The notes under the pieces: model-generated
Told to the model about the DNA's origin: nothing
Seen by the model: the letters and a program-made list of their open reading frames with translations, nothing else
The model's database searches: none
Assembly (NCBI RefSeq): GCF_019279795.1
Contig: NC_056745.1
Span: 1,488,480,620 to 1,488,544,619 of the forward strand
Length of the DNA: 64,000 nt
Direction of reading: 5' to 3'
DNA from: Protopterus annectens
Taxonomy: Eukaryota > Chordata > Ceratodontiformes > Protopteridae
Shown: positions 43,086-54,930 of the stretch, piece after piece
Layout of the letters: each line of letters begins with the position of its first letter
Numbering within the stretch: the first letter of the stretch is position 1
Position numbers and translations under genes: made by a program

Positions 43086-44120
43086 ATATGTGAAGCAAGG
43101 AAAGGCAGGAGAACCGGATGACTTCCACTGGTTTCTAACGGGTAGTTCATTTGAGGGTAAATGGCACGACTCTTCACTGAGATAATGGAAATAGGAAAAT
43201 GCCAGCTCCGATGTGAGAAGCAGGCACTAATATTCAGCATAAGGGGAAGGCTGCTATGGAACACCAGGCAAATTTTAGACTGATTTTGTTGTATATAAAT
43301 GTGAAAATCGTGATGACAGCAGGATTGGAAGGTGCGTTTCTGAAATCTTTAGAGCAGGATCACGTGAGGCTAATTAACAACGGAGTCTCAAATGATCACT
43401 GATGAATGCTGCTACATTTAGCGGAATGGGCAGAGGGAAGTGCAAACGTAATGAGGGAGACAGTTTTGATGAACACACAAAGCTTTTTACACTGTGAACT
43501 TTTAGTTTATGCTAAATAAGGAGGAACAAATAATTGGAAAAGAACACCTTTTTAGGTCGTAAAGGCCATTTATAAAAATATAAGGGCAAGGAAAGTGGTT
43601 AATGGGGAGGGGAGAGGAAATTACATTACAGAGGGGACCAAGACAAGGGTGTCCTCTTTCACCTGCTCTGTACCTGGTTGTTATGGAAAAGTTGACAGTG
43701 AAAGTTAATTGAGATTTTCTTATTTTATTTTTGAAGGAAAGGGAAAAACAGGAACAAACAGTAGTAATGAAATTATTTGCAGATAACTGCCTGTTCCTTT
43801 TGAAAGAGATGGAGCACGTACTGACAGGCATGCTGCAGCATGTTTTAGAAAGTGTGCAGAACAGGAGGAGCTCCTTCGAATGTAATTACATTAATGTAAT
43901 TAATTACTAATTATTAATTAATTACATTGTAATGTACATTCGAAAGAAACTGATGGTGGTCAAAGGGAAGGGTAGGTGTGCACCCATCAGTGAAGATGAT
44001 AAGAGAGAAGAACTGGCGGTCATTCCAAGAGAAGGCGGTAGGATGCTGAATGGATTAGCATGTCAAGTGTTTGGGGTGAGAGTGTTGTTAGTAACGGGGC
44101 TAAAAACCTTTCTTAAGTAA
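43086..44120 (+). pseudogene. L1/Tx1-like reverse transcriptase fragment
   Basis: The frame at 43625 reads LQRGPRQGCPLSPALYLVVM, the RT motif B of L1-clade elements (RQGCPLSPxLF). About 50 codons later comes KLFADNCLFLLKEMEHVL, motif C with FADN for the usual YADD. At 43932-44120 MVVKGKGRCAPISEDDKREE and LAVIPREGGRMLNGLACQVF resemble the post-RT region. Upstream, KAGEPDDFHWFLTGSS fits the GPDGF block. Frame breaks are frequent. It is a different LINE clade from the CR1-like copies. Confidence 0.75.
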
Positions 44121-44721
44121 TTCCTGGCTCTGTTCATGGAGTACTCCTGGTTAACTTTCTTACATATTACAGCTCATTTTTCCCTTTCTAGCCTCTCGAT
44201 TATTTTGCCTTATTCTTTCACTTCCTTTCCCTTTCAAAACATGGTGTCCTCCACCCCCCAGACTGTTTTCTTTTCCCATCTCCCTTTCTAACACTTTCCA
44301 TACGCCACACATTCTCATCCCTTACTTGGAACATATGCTGGTAAAATTCCTCTCCTATTAATTGTCACCACTTTCCCTCCTTCCTTTCTGTCACCCTGCT
44401 AACATCTTCATTTTTCAGGATGAATACAGAACAACCAACTTTTATTCTCCACACCCATCTTCTACCGCTTCTTAACATAATCTAAGGCTAAGACTAATAT
44501 CTTTTTCATTAATCCACTTCCTTGGCATAATTCTATCTTTTCATTATATAATTTTATAATGTTTTTATTATGATTTGTGATTGTATCCAATATTTTTATA
44601 ATGTTTTTCTTATGTACTGTGGAGCTTTTTTCCCTAGGCTTCTGCTGAAAAAGAGCTTTTGCTCAGAGGGACTTCCCCAGTCAGCAAATGTCAATCAAGC
44701 AATCAGTCAATCAATAAATAA
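44121..44721 (+). mobile_element. Second LINE-X-family 3' end inserted in the L1-like element
   Basis: A C/T-rich 3' UTR leads to TGTGGAGCTTTTTTCCCTAG, GCTTCTGCTGAAAAAGAGC, AGTCAGCAAATGTCAATCAA and AATCAATAAATAAAAT. L1-like coding sequence resumes at 44722. Confidence 0.75.
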
Positions 44722-45762
44722 AATTATATTTCTTCTTGTAGTCTACCTCTTACAACACATTGGGATAAGCCCTCGAACAAAGCTAGTGAGGGTACAGAGA
44801 GGATTCTGAGAAGTTTGTTTGGGCAAAGAAGAAGAGCAGAACAGGAAGGGGAAGCCTGAGGGCAGAGAGGAACGATGGCTGATGCAGGACACCTGGCTTC
44901 AGCAGGCATGAACCAGTTGTAGATTTTCCATCAAAAGTTCCAAGAGTTGGGGGGAGACCAGCTGAGATGTGTCAAACAGGAAGTGAGGAACATTATGGGA
45001 AAGTGAATGCAGCCACAGACTGAGAGGTGGTTAGGCGATTGGGGAAGACAGGCTAGCTTGGGGGAGGGAAGTGGCCAAGATAACTAGGGTTCTGGGTGTG
45101 GAGGGATGTCAGAATTTTGAGAGCACTTCGAGTAAGTCAGAGAGTAAAGGCTTAGTTTGTCTTGGTGAGCTGAAAGACCCAGACAGGTTGGTGGACGTCT
45201 AGGTAGTACTTGCTCTAATGGAAAATGAGTTGTTGGCACAATGGGCATTGTGCAAGGTGTGATGTGGAAGAAGGAAAGTCACCCTGAGGGCTAATAAGGG
45301 TGCATCCAGGAAAGTATTTCGAACAATGAGTGGTTGGAGGAAGTGAAGGGAAGGACAGGTACAATGTATTTGATTTAGGAGTTAGTAGGCAGTGGCATTT
45401 TAACAGTTTAAAAAGCATATGGATGGATGGATAAGACTGAAAACTGGGAGTATAGGGCAGTTTGGAAGCAACCCTGGGAATATTGGAAAAGATTAGTGGG
45501 ACAAGGTCCCATGTACAATTTACACAAAATGATCTTGCACAGGTGGTAAAGAACTCCTAAGGAAGTGTGGCAGGAGGGCAGGGATAAAGGGCCTAATTTT
45601 TGGATGTGTGGACAGGAGTGGGCAGACTACAAACTTGTGGGGTGGGATTATGTTTTGTTAAGGAAATTATACAGGTCTTTTAGAATAGTGAGTAAAAGAG
45701 TATGTGGAAGTGATGAAGTATGGAATAAATATAAAAAGGGAAAGGTAGAAGTAAGAGTAGAA
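44722..45762 (+). pseudogene. L1/Tx1-like ORF2 C-terminal part
   Basis: Readable blocks are FVWAKKKSRTGRGSLRAERN (44815 on), matching the FLW-GKRP-like region after RT in L1 elements, and at 45470-45650 GQGPMYNLHKMILHRW, followed by TPKEVWQEGRDKGPNFWMCG. The second fits the TPxxxxK...CWRC-like C-terminus. Stops are frequent. Confidence 0.65.
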
Positions 45763-46155
45763 GGTTTCCTATTACATGATCGAAACCTTAGGTTATCGAA
45801 CACCTAAAGGTCGATCACAAAATGTCTAAGTCTGAAAATTGCGAACGGCCATTTCCGCACAGGGAAATGAGTCATTTGGCAGTTATGCGGACTTTGTTCT
45901 TTCTCCGCTGTAGAGCGATCTTGGAGTTGGTAAATTTAGTTAGGAGGGGAATGGGGGCATAGCCCCCCACATAGGGGGGTGTGGTGGGCGAAGCCCCCCA
46001 CTTTATTTCTGTTTATAACTTTTTTTTTTTTAATTTGGGCAACTGCATTGTTTCCCTGTGTAGAAACGGACATTTTCGATCTTATGGGTTCGATATTTCA
46101 TGATTGACCGTTAGGTGTTCGATAACCTAAGGTTTAGATTATGTAATATAGACCC
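45763..46155. mobile_element. hAT-like MITE (copy 2) with 8-bp target duplication
   Basis: Terminal inverted repeats extend for about 100 bases: CCTTAGGTTATCGAACACCT on the left and AGGTGTTCGATAACCTAAGG on the right, flanked by GAGTAGAA on both sides. The centre has G/C runs that can fold (GGGGGCATAGCCCCC). It has no ORF, so it depends on another element's transposase. It lies in the 3' part of the L1-like LINE. Confidence 0.8.
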
Positions 46156-46199
46156 GAGTAGAAGTAAGATTGAACAGCAGAATGAAGAGGGTTGGTTTG

Positions 46200-46369
46200 A
46201 AGAGGATAGCTATCTTACCTTTAAGGATGTGAAACACATTAGTTAGGCACATCACTGAGTGTTACCTTTAAGGTTATGGACACATTAGTTAGGTGCATTG
46301 TTGGCTGTTACCTTTAAGGATGTGAACCATTAGTTAGGCACATTGTCAAGTGTTACCTTGAAGGTTGTG
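46200..46369. repeat. 46-bp minisatellite, left block
   Basis: About four units of TTACCTTTAAGG, TTGTGGACACATTAGTTAGG and CACATTGTTGGGTG. The array breaks at GGTTGTG, where DIRS C starts, and resumes at 52225 with CATTAGTTAG. Confidence 0.9.
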
Positions 46370-46585
46370 AAAGTACAGTTGTGTACAATTACCATAAATG
46401 TAGATGCTCGAGTGTATTCACTGTTGCAGTCCTCACATATGGGTTATCCGGCTCCCGGTAGCCCTCGGTCAGCCTGAATACCAGAGTCCTTGGTATATGA
46501 CGTCAGCTGCCGCCGGTTGTAAAACTGATGTCAGAACATCAGGTATAAAGGGAGGCAGCCAACGCCATTTCCTCAGTTTTTCTTG
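46370..46585. repeat. Left inverted terminal repeat of DIRS C
   Basis: It begins AAAGTACAGTTGTGTAC and contains GTATATGACGTCAGCTGCCG, found inverted near 52110 (CGGCAGCCGACGTCATATAC). Confidence 0.9.
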
Positions 46586-46736
46586 CCTTAACTGTCAGGA
46601 GCCCCCAAAAGAAGGCTAACCCAGGAAGGGAACACCCTGGACACGTCATACAAACAATAAAAACATTAACAGTCTGTGCCTTAGGAAAAAAGGGGGAATG
46701 GAGGGTGGGAAACCAGGACTGCAACAGTGAATACAC

Positions 46737-47025
46737 TCAAACATCTACATTTATGGTAAGTGTACACAACTGTACTATGTGTATACTGAAACAGTGAATA
46801 CACTCGAACATCTACATTTATGGTAAGTGCACACAACTGTACTATGTATATACTGAAACAGTGAATACACTCGAACATCTACATTTATGGTAAGTGCACA
46901 CAACTGTACTATGTGTATACTGCAACAGTGAATACACTCGAACATCTACATTTACGTTAAGTGTACACAACTGTACTATGTTCTTCATGTTTCACTGTTG
47001 CAGTCCTCACATATGGGTTGATTCC
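46737..47025. repeat. Internal complementary region of DIRS C, four 67-bp copies
   Basis: CATCTACATTTA recurs at 46742, 46809, 46876 and 46943, each followed by GGTAAGTG and ACACAACTGTACTATG. The last copy is joined to TTCACTGTTGCAGTCCTCAC, the complement of the right end. Other DIRS copies here have this region once. Confidence 0.9.
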
Positions 47026-47068
47026 CAAAGCCCAGTAAGAAGACAAAGAGGGGAGGAAGGATCATAGA

Positions 47069-48357
47069 TTAAGGATTGGTAAGAAGGCCCTGCAGAACTG
47101 CAGAGGCAAAACCAGCCCTAGATTTAGAAAACAAAGGTAGATTGTAATGCTTTGTGAAAGTATGGACAGAAGACCAAGTAGCTGCGTCTAGAATGTCCTT
47201 AGTAGGCACACCTCTCACAAAGGCTGCAGAGGTAGAGGCTGCTCTAGTAGAATGGGTCCTAATACCCTGAGGGGGAACCTTCCTATGCTGCAGGTAACAA
47301 AAGTGAATACAATGAGCAATCCATTTGACGATGGTTTGTTTTGAAATAGCTTTACCATGAGCCCCAGGAGCAAAACTAACCAACAACTGTTCAGATTATC
47401 GAAAGGATTTGGTACTAAGTAAAATCTCAGCTGTCTATACACATCAAGAGAGTGCAGAATCCTTTCCCCTTTATTTTGGGAATTGCTGAAAAATGTAGGC
47501 AGGTGAATAGACTGATTAAGGATTAAACTGGAAACTACCTTAGGCATGAAGGAGGGATTACTTCTCAGAAAAACCCGATCTGAGTGAAAAATAATGAAAG
47601 GTTATACTGCCATTAAGGCCTGCAGCTCTGATACCCTTCTAGCTGAAGTAATAGCTAAAAGGAAAGCAGTCTTCCACGATAGAAACTTCAAATCTGCAGA
47701 GGCAGCTGGTTCAAAGGGAGGTACAGTAAGCTTCTCCAGGACAAAATTAAGATCCCAAGCAGGGGTAGGAGCTCTTCTGGGAGGTATAAGATTACTAGCT
47801 CCCCTAAGGAACTGTTTCATCAAGGGGCTAGAAAAAATTGGTTGCTCAAAAGAACAATGAGCCAAAATTGCTGAAGCGTGAATTCTGATTGAAGAAAAGG
47901 AAAGTCCACCATTAAGCAGCCCTGCTAGGTAGTCAAGAATGAGTGAAAGAGAAGGATGAGAAGAGTCTCCTTTAGCCTGCACCCAAGACCAAAATCTCTT
48001 CCATTTATCTGCATAGGACTTCCTGGTGCTAGGCCTCCTGGCCTCATGAAGAACTTCAACCACCTTTTGGGAAAGATGTAAAGTATTAGACAGGCAGTTA
48101 AATGCAGAGTTTGAAGATGAGGATGAAGGACACCCCCCCCCCCGAACCAACAGATCTGGTACCAGGGGAAGATGCCAAGGCTGAGCATGGGAAAGGCTGA
48201 GAAGGAGGGGATACCAATGCTGCGTGGGCCAATCTGGTGCTATCAGAACAGCCTTTGGTTTTTTGTCCCTTATCTTTAGCAGCACTCTGGGAAGAAGAGG
48301 TGGAGGAGGGAAGGCATAAACTGAGAGATATGTCCATGGGAAGGACAACGCGTCCAC
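47069..48357 (-). pseudogene. DIRS tyrosine recombinase, one stop and one frameshift (element C)
   Basis: The N-terminal piece (47602-48357) has ARRPSTRKSYADKWKRFWSW and ITSARRVSELQALMAV, then TAA at 47602-47604 where element A has a Glu codon. The middle piece (SDRVFLRSNPSFMPKVVSSL) ends in a frameshift near 47400. The last piece carries RTHSTRAASTSAAF and ATWSSVHTFTKHYNL with the catalytic His, Arg and Tyr. All catalytic residues survive as codons, but the frame is broken. Confidence 0.85.
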
Positions 48358-48511
48358 CCTCCAAGCTTTGTTGTGAAACTCCCTGGTGCAGAAGGTTGGA
48401 AGGAGATGACTGGTGTGAGGAGAAAAGATCCACTTGTGGGATGCCCCAATGATGAGTGATGCGATGGAAAATGTCCCTGTTCAGTTGCCACTCGTGAGGA
48501 TCCAGAACATG

Positions 48512-49942
48512 TCAGCTCAAATGATGCGCCAAGGAGTTTAGGCTCCCTGAAAGATACTGGACTATTAGATGTAAGCCCATGGATGCTGCTATGGACCATA
48601 GTCTCATGCTTTGTCTGCACAAGGGGTAAGAGTGAGTACCCCCTTGCTTGTTGATGTACCACATAACTGTGGTATTGTCTGTCCTGATCAGCAGAGTCCC
48701 AGGGTAGAGTAGGTCCTTGAAAGCCAGCAAAGCCTGCTGCTTTGCCATCAATTCTTTTAAGTTTATGTGCAGATGAATCTGCTGGGTGTTCCAAGTCCAG
48801 TGTATGCCCCTTCCTTCCAGATGAGCCCCCCATGCAACATCTGAGGTATCTGTGGTGAGAGTCTGGCTGGCAGGCGGGAAAGGCAGACCCTTGTTCTGAG
48901 AACAGGCTGTCGCCCACCGGAGGAACTCCATGTGTAGACAGGGAATCAGGGGAAGAATCAGGTCTAAGTCCTGTGTGTGTGTTGACACCAAAGGTTCTTG
49001 AGGTACCATTGAAGTTCTCATATGCAGCCTTGCATATGGGATCATCAAAACACATGAAGCCATGAACCCCAGTGCTTGCAGGAATTGCCTTGCAGAGAGC
49101 TGGGTCATGCTTGCCAAGTTCATGAAGTAAGTGGAAAGATCTTCTTGCTTCTGTTGAGGGAGGAATACCATCTGGGTGGCTGTATTCAGACTCGCTCCCA
49201 GGAAAACAATCTCCCTTGTAGGAACCAACTTTGACTTCTTTTCGTTCAGAGTGTAACCCAAAGAGGTGAGAATGTTCTTCACGTAATCCAAATCCTTTTC
49301 TAGTTGTTCTGGGGAGTTTGCTTGAACGAGACAATCGTCCAGATAAGGATAAATTTGAATGTTTCTCTGTCTGCAAAAAGCAATGGCTGGAGCCCGGCAT
49401 TTAGTAAATCTCTGGGAGCAGTAGATACGCCAAAGGGCAGTGCAGAGAATTGAAAGTGTTGCTCCCCAGCTCTGAAGGGAAGGAACTGCCTGCAGCGAAG
49501 GAACTGCCTGCAGCGAAGGAACTGCCTGCAGCGAAGGAACTGCCTGCAGTGAAGGAACTGCCTGCAACTCTCCCTTATTGGGATGTGCAGATAAGCCTCC
49601 TTTACATCCAAAGTTATCAGCCATGAATCCTTGCCCAACATTGGAAGTAACTGTTGAAGGGTGAGCATCTTGAATTTGGGAATCACCAGAAAAGTGTTTA
49701 GAATGGACAGATCCAAAATAGGGCGCCAGGTGTCCCCTTTCTTGGGTACCAGAAAACGTCTTGAATAAAAACCTAGGCCTCCCTAATTTGCAGGAACTGG
49801 CTCTATACCCCCTACAAGTCAGTAGAGAAGAGATTTGAGTTTCTACCTCTGCCCTGAGAGTTCTGGGTATGTCTGGGTACCCTTGAAAAACAGGGAAGGT
49901 GTGAAAGTAAAACTTGTAACCTTGATTTACTATATTGAGCAC
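48512..49942 (-). pseudogene. DIRS pol (element C): RT/RNase H with two compensating frameshifts
   Basis: Translation starts NIVNQGYKFYFHTFPVFQGY. From about 49810 to 49430 the RT frame is the neighbouring one (LSILNTFLVIPKFKMLTLQQ, LITLDVKEAYLHIPI for motif A, FSALPFGVSTAPR for motif B). Then the first frame returns with YPYLDDCLVQAN (motif C). RNase H has TTDTSDVAWGAH, LIRTDNTTVMWYINKQGGTH and SLNSLAHHLS, where the last Asp (LAD in element B) is His. Between motifs A and B an 18-bp unit is repeated five times. Confidence 0.85.
49475..49567. repeat. 18-bp tandem repeat (five units) in DIRS C RT
   Basis: GAAGGAACTGCCTGCAGC is repeated in tandem. In the RT frame each unit adds RQFLRC where elements B and D have a single RRYLRF. 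Since 18 is six codons, the frame is kept. Confidence 0.9.
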
Positions 49943-50045
49943 TCATTTGTCATCTGTGATGGTAGACCATACCTCTGTGAACCTGGCTAAATTTCCCCCC
50001 AAAGGAAACCCAGGGACCGCAGAGGTAGGCACAAGAAGGCCACAG

Positions 50046-51905
50046 TCATTGAGAATGTTTGCTTTGAGAAGCTGGCTTAGAACTTCCCAATTTAGCAGAA
50101 GAAGAATGCCATTGTTTAGCCCTTTGAGGGGCAGAAGGCTGCCCTCTGGAAGATTTGAAACCCCTAGGCCTAGAGCGACCCTGCTTGCCAGGATCAGGGA
50201 AAGACCAATTCTTAGAAGGATAATGCCTACTAAACCGAGGAGGCTGAACCTGAAGGAAATCTTTTACAGCTTGTATAGATTCTGCCTTATCCTCCAACTT
50301 CTTCAGTACCTCCTCAGCCTTATTACCAAAAAGATTGTCCTTGTGCAAAGGAACATCCAGCAATTTAGATTTAACTGGCTCAGAAGGAGGCCGCTCCCTG
50401 AGCCAAGCATGCCTTCTAATTACAGAACCAGTGGCTGCTGCCCTGCAGGAAGCCTATAAAGTCTCAAAACCACAATGAAGTGAATGCTTATTAACTAAAG
50501 TGGCAGAATTCAGTAAGTCTTGTAAATCTTTGTTCTTCGTCATGGAAGGAATATCTCCAAGTTTAGCCTTAATAGCCTCAAGAGTACGCTGCTGATACTC
50601 AAGCATGTGAAAAAGACAAATCACGGATCTAATGGCAAGAGTTGCAGAGGTATAGACTTTTTTACCCCACTTGTCCAAGGCCCTAGACTCCTTATCCAAA
50701 GGCACAGGGTTTTTAGCAATATTAGCCTTAACACCCTTGGGCCCTTGAGAAATAATTTCTGGATCAGCAGTAGGGTTTTTAAAAAGGAATTGATGAGATT
50801 CAGGAACCCTGTAATACCTATCTGGTTTTCTGGGGGCAGGAGGAACAGAATTAGGAGTTAAAGAATTTTCCGTGAAAACATCATCCACAACTTCCAAAAC
50901 TGGAGGTATAGCCAGAGGCTTATGCTGAGGCAAATACAGAAATTCCCTGATTCTTTTCTTAGACTGTGCAAAATCCTGACATTCCCATTTAAAAAGCTCC
51001 CTAAGAGTATTCAAAGTATCCCCAAAGGAAAAATCTTCTGGAGGGGAGACAGAAGGGATAAGAGTCCTCAGCATCAGATTCCTCAAAGCCAGAAAAAAGT
51101 TGAGAATTTCCTTCTTCACCAACAGACATACTGGAAATTTCAGAATTTGAGACAAACAAAACATCAGGAGATAATTCCCTAGCCCTTTTTGAAGGGGGGG
51201 ATGAGAGCCCCTAATCAGGGAAAGAAGATCACCAGCCATCTTTACCAACTGGGACTGAGGCACAGGAGGGGAGGCTGATGCCTGCTTGTGAGCAGGTTTG
51301 CGGCTGGAAGGTTTACTAGCAATCTGGAGGGACTCGGGAGGCCTAGCAACTGCAGAAGTCTGAACTAAGGTAGTCGGTCTGGTTCTGGTCTCATGTCAAA
51401 AAGAAGAGGTGTCAGAAGCCAGAGCCTGCAAAGCAGCTACGGAGTCATCTGAGGCGGTGACAGGCGGAGGGTCTGAAGATGAAATAGCAGCCTGCGGCAT
51501 GGAGGACTCCATAAAGGTCTCGGCAGAGGCTTGCGGCTGAAAATCTACGGACTGCAGGGGCCGCGAAAGCGCCTCACTGACTACCGCTGTACTGACAACC
51601 AATTTCACCGGTGCGTCGTCGGCAGATTTAACCCTAGGCCTGTCGCGGTCCTTGCCTTTGTGTTTCCTAGGTATATCTGAAGTTGGGAGACCAGAAGACG
51701 CCATACCGACGAACTTAGGCCAGACTCCGAAATGCTTATACAAAATCTTAGCTCTACGGCATATGGTACGTGGATTAAAGGAAGCACAGAGATCGCAGTT
51801 AGGGACATCGTGCTCAAGGCCCAAACAAGTTACACAATAGGAATGGAAATCAGGGTGCAGAATCTGTTTTCTACAGGCAAGACAGTTATTAACTTTATCT
51901 GACAT
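50046..51905 (-). pseudogene. DIRS gag-like ORF1 (element C), three pieces
   Basis: It begins at ATG 51903-51905 with MSDKVNNCLACRKQ, then HPDFHSYCVTCLGLEHDVPN and CDLC, the Cys/His cluster. The first piece has 169 codons (51396-51905), the second covers 50454-51263 (PDRYYRVPESHQFLF, KVYTSATLAIRSVICLFHML), and the third 50046-50363 (DVPLHKDNLFGNKAEEVLKK, VKDFLQVQPPRFSRHYPSK). A stop near 50455 replaces the codon after ASCRA-type residues. The product would be a basic, disordered, RNA-binding-like protein. Confidence 0.8.
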
Positions 51906-52029
51906 TCGTTAAAGCAAGAAAAGAGGATCCCCAATGGGGTACTTATCTGAAGGCGTCTTCAACTTGGTAGTCAGAAAGCGAAACGAAGGTAAATGGCCAA
52001 CCGGCACTAGTGCGAATTGCATCTGCTTT

Positions 52030-52224
52030 CGGCTCCGTGGCAAGAAAGACTGAGGAAATGGAGTCTGCTGCCTCCCTTTATACCTGACATTCTGACATCA
52101 GTTTTACAACCGGCGGCAGCCGACGTCATATACCAAGGACTCTGGTATCTGGGCTGACTGAGGGCTACCGGGAGCTGGATAACCCATATGTGAGGACTGC
52201 AACAGTGAAACATGAAGAACATCA
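52030..52224. repeat. Right inverted terminal repeat of DIRS C
   Basis: Reverse complement of 46370-46585 with some mismatches; outer tip CATGAAGAACATCA. Confidence 0.9.
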
Positions 52225-52548
52225 CATTAGTTAGTTACATTGTCAGGTGTTATCTTGAAGCTTGTGGACACATTAGTTAGGTACATTGTTGGGTGTTACC
52301 TTGTAGGCTGTGGACACATTAGTTAGGCAGATTGTTGGGTGTTACATTTAGGGTTTTGGACACATTACTTAGGCACATTGTTGGGTGTTACCTTTAAGTT
52401 TGTAGACACATTAGTTAGGTACATTGTTGGGCATTACCTTTAAGGTTATGGACACATTAGTTAAGCACATTGTTGGATATTACCTTTAAGGTATTGGCCA
52501 CATTAGTTAGGCACATTTTTGGGTATTACCTTTAAGGTTGTGGACATA
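52225..52548. repeat. 46-bp minisatellite, right block (about 7 units)
   Basis: TTACCTTTAAG words start at 52388 and 52434, 46 bases apart. The array passes at 52548 into Harbinger-like sequence. Confidence 0.9.
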
Positions 52549-53115
<567 letters not shown>

Positions 53116-54401
53116 GAACTACTCAAGTTATTGACAGTAGATCACAGAAAAATCCCTGCAGCAGCTAAGATGCTAAGAGCTAAACATAACTTGGTACCTA
53201 CAGGGACAGGAACACCATGCATTACCATAGATTCAGCATCTGGGCAATATATGTTGACCAAGTTCCTGAAGCTGTACTGATCCACTTTGCAGAGATCCCC
53301 TATCTGGACTTCAGTCATGATATGATATGCCAGCCTCTGTCTACATCATTCATGAGCCCTAAGGCCATGAAGAGATGGAACCCAGTCAGCATTGGCAGAA
53401 GCTAAACCAACTAAATGTTTTTGAGCACAAACTGCTGTAACTGGGAGCAGCTCCTGTGCTGGTGAAGGATAAAGCCCTGACTATGGACAAGCTGAGCTAG
53501 GTTCAGTTAGTGGCTCGAGCAACTGATGAAGCAGCAGGGAGGACACGGCATGACCATTCTGGTTGGAGGGTGCTCACTGGTGATGCTTCCTAAGGGGAGG
53601 CATGGTCCAAAGAGAGGATTTGTGCTTGAATGTAACAGTTAAGCATGGGGTGAGGGAAAATTCAGGAAGGCATATAAAATAACCCCTCCACTGGAGAGAA
53701 CTACAGATGGCCAGGCCCCTAGGATACCAGAGTGACTTGGGGGAAGAAAGATGTTGGTATACCTGACACAGATGCTCTAGCACTGGGGCCTGGCTGGTAT
53801 AAATGAAGACTGAGGGTACCCCCTCCTGAAAAATATAAATAAAGAAAGAAATAAACTGCGAAAATTTACGTAATACGCAAAGCTGCAATTTTGGCATACT
53901 TTATCGAAAAATGCACATGAAGGTACACAAATCAATTCAATGATGCTTATGAATCATGAGTTGTTTTACTCTCTTCATTCAGATATTGTTAATCACTCAT
54001 TTGCTTACATTGCATCATTTCAATATGTTTATGCCCTCATTTGCATATGCTGTACGCTGCACTGTGCAAGCTGTTGTGCAGCTCAGCAATTAACATCTAT
54101 GAATCGGCACCACCTTGCGAATTAACAAGAACCAAACAAAAGACCTCTGTCTTACTAGCCAAATTATGTATGAATTCCATCCAGACTTTTCTTGTGGTAT
54201 TTTACTTTTAGTGGATACAGAATTTATTTCCTGATCACATTGTTTCCAGTTCATGTACTATTCTGTCCCCATAAATGAATATGTCAAAGTTTCTACCTTG
54301 ATACTGTATGGATGTAACTATGCTTTTACTGCAAAAAAGATTTGTTCTGCAACTCATTAACAAAGATGCACAATAAAATCACATGTAAGTGTGGCACTTA
54401 C
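53116..54401. other. Intronic sequence, partly duplicated from the Harbinger fragment
   Basis: CTACAGATGGCCAGGCCCCT followed by AGGATACCAG occurs at 53701 and also at 52960, so a piece of the Harbinger region is repeated. Otherwise no coding block was recognised. GTAAGTG at 54395-54401 on the minus strand is the donor of the exon at 54402. Confidence 0.5.
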
Positions 54402-54449
54402 CCTGAGTTCACAGTCTTCATTTACAGCTAAGTTACTAGGCTTCAAGTC
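54402..54449 (-). CDS. mapk11: p38 MAP kinase exon: catalytic loop
   Basis: The 48-bp exon encodes DLKPSNLAVNEDCELR in phase 0. D-L-K-P-S-N is the kinase catalytic loop with the proton-acceptor Asp (its HR partner is in the preceding exon). It is flanked by TACCATAG upstream and GTAAGTG downstream. The final Arg agrees with MAPK11, where MAPK14 has Lys. Exon size and phase match known p38 genes. The intron to the next exon (37160-37274) is 17.1 kb, filled by the L1-like LINE, a MITE, DIRS C and LINE L-e. Confidence 0.93.
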
Positions 54450-54566
54450 CTATGGTAAAACAAGAAAAGTTAAATTAAAATTGAAAAACAGAAACAAAAA
54501 CCAGGACGATACTAACAACATTTATACTCTTTTGTATAAAATTGTTTCAATTTATATTAAACTTAC

Positions 54567-54596
54567 TCTGTGAATGATCCCAGCAGAATGAATATA
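54567..54596 (-). CDS. mapk11: p38 MAP kinase exon: 30-bp exon before the catalytic loop
   Basis: This exon encodes YIHSAGIIHR in phase 0, ending with the His-Arg of the HRD triad. It is flanked by TTTCACAG and GTAAGTTT and separated from the catalytic-loop exon by a 117-bp intron. Gly in SAG agrees with MAPK11; MAPK14 has Asp. The upstream exon was not found between here and 64000, so it lies in the assembly gap or outside the window. Confidence 0.92.
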
Positions 54597-54930
54597 CTGT
54601 GAAAGAAATAATTACAAGATCAGTATATATTATTCAGGAACAGAAAAATACATGAATAAACTAACCAGTAACCTATGCAGACTCTTAATTTCTAAGCCTG
54701 TTTTCTAAATCGACTTCTTGGCTTTTATATCAAATGCTCCTATCAAGGAACACACTTTCCCAGGTACCTCTTCTACCTTTTGTAGATATTTTTATCATTT
54801 GTTGTGTTAATTATTTGACCTGTTTGTATGCTTTACTTCTTTAGTTTTGTTTCAAAATAACAGATCCGTTCAAACATACATTGGATATCATCAGTGTCTC
54901 CATCCATCATCTCAAATTTACTTATGTAAC
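54597..54930. other. Intronic sequence upstream of the 30-bp exon
   Basis: AT-rich, no feature recognised beyond the splice acceptor at 54597-54604. Confidence 0.5.

Larger units (their letters stand above)
46370..52224 (-). mobile_element. DIRS retrotransposon C, full length, inactive
   Basis: Inverted terminal repeats are at 46370-46585 and 52030-52224. The internal complementary region is multiplied in tandem (46737-47025). Minus-strand order is gag 51905-50046, pol 49942-48512 in two frames, and recombinase 48357-47069 in three pieces. It interrupts the 46-bp array with no target duplication, as expected of recombinase-mediated insertion. Confidence 0.92.
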
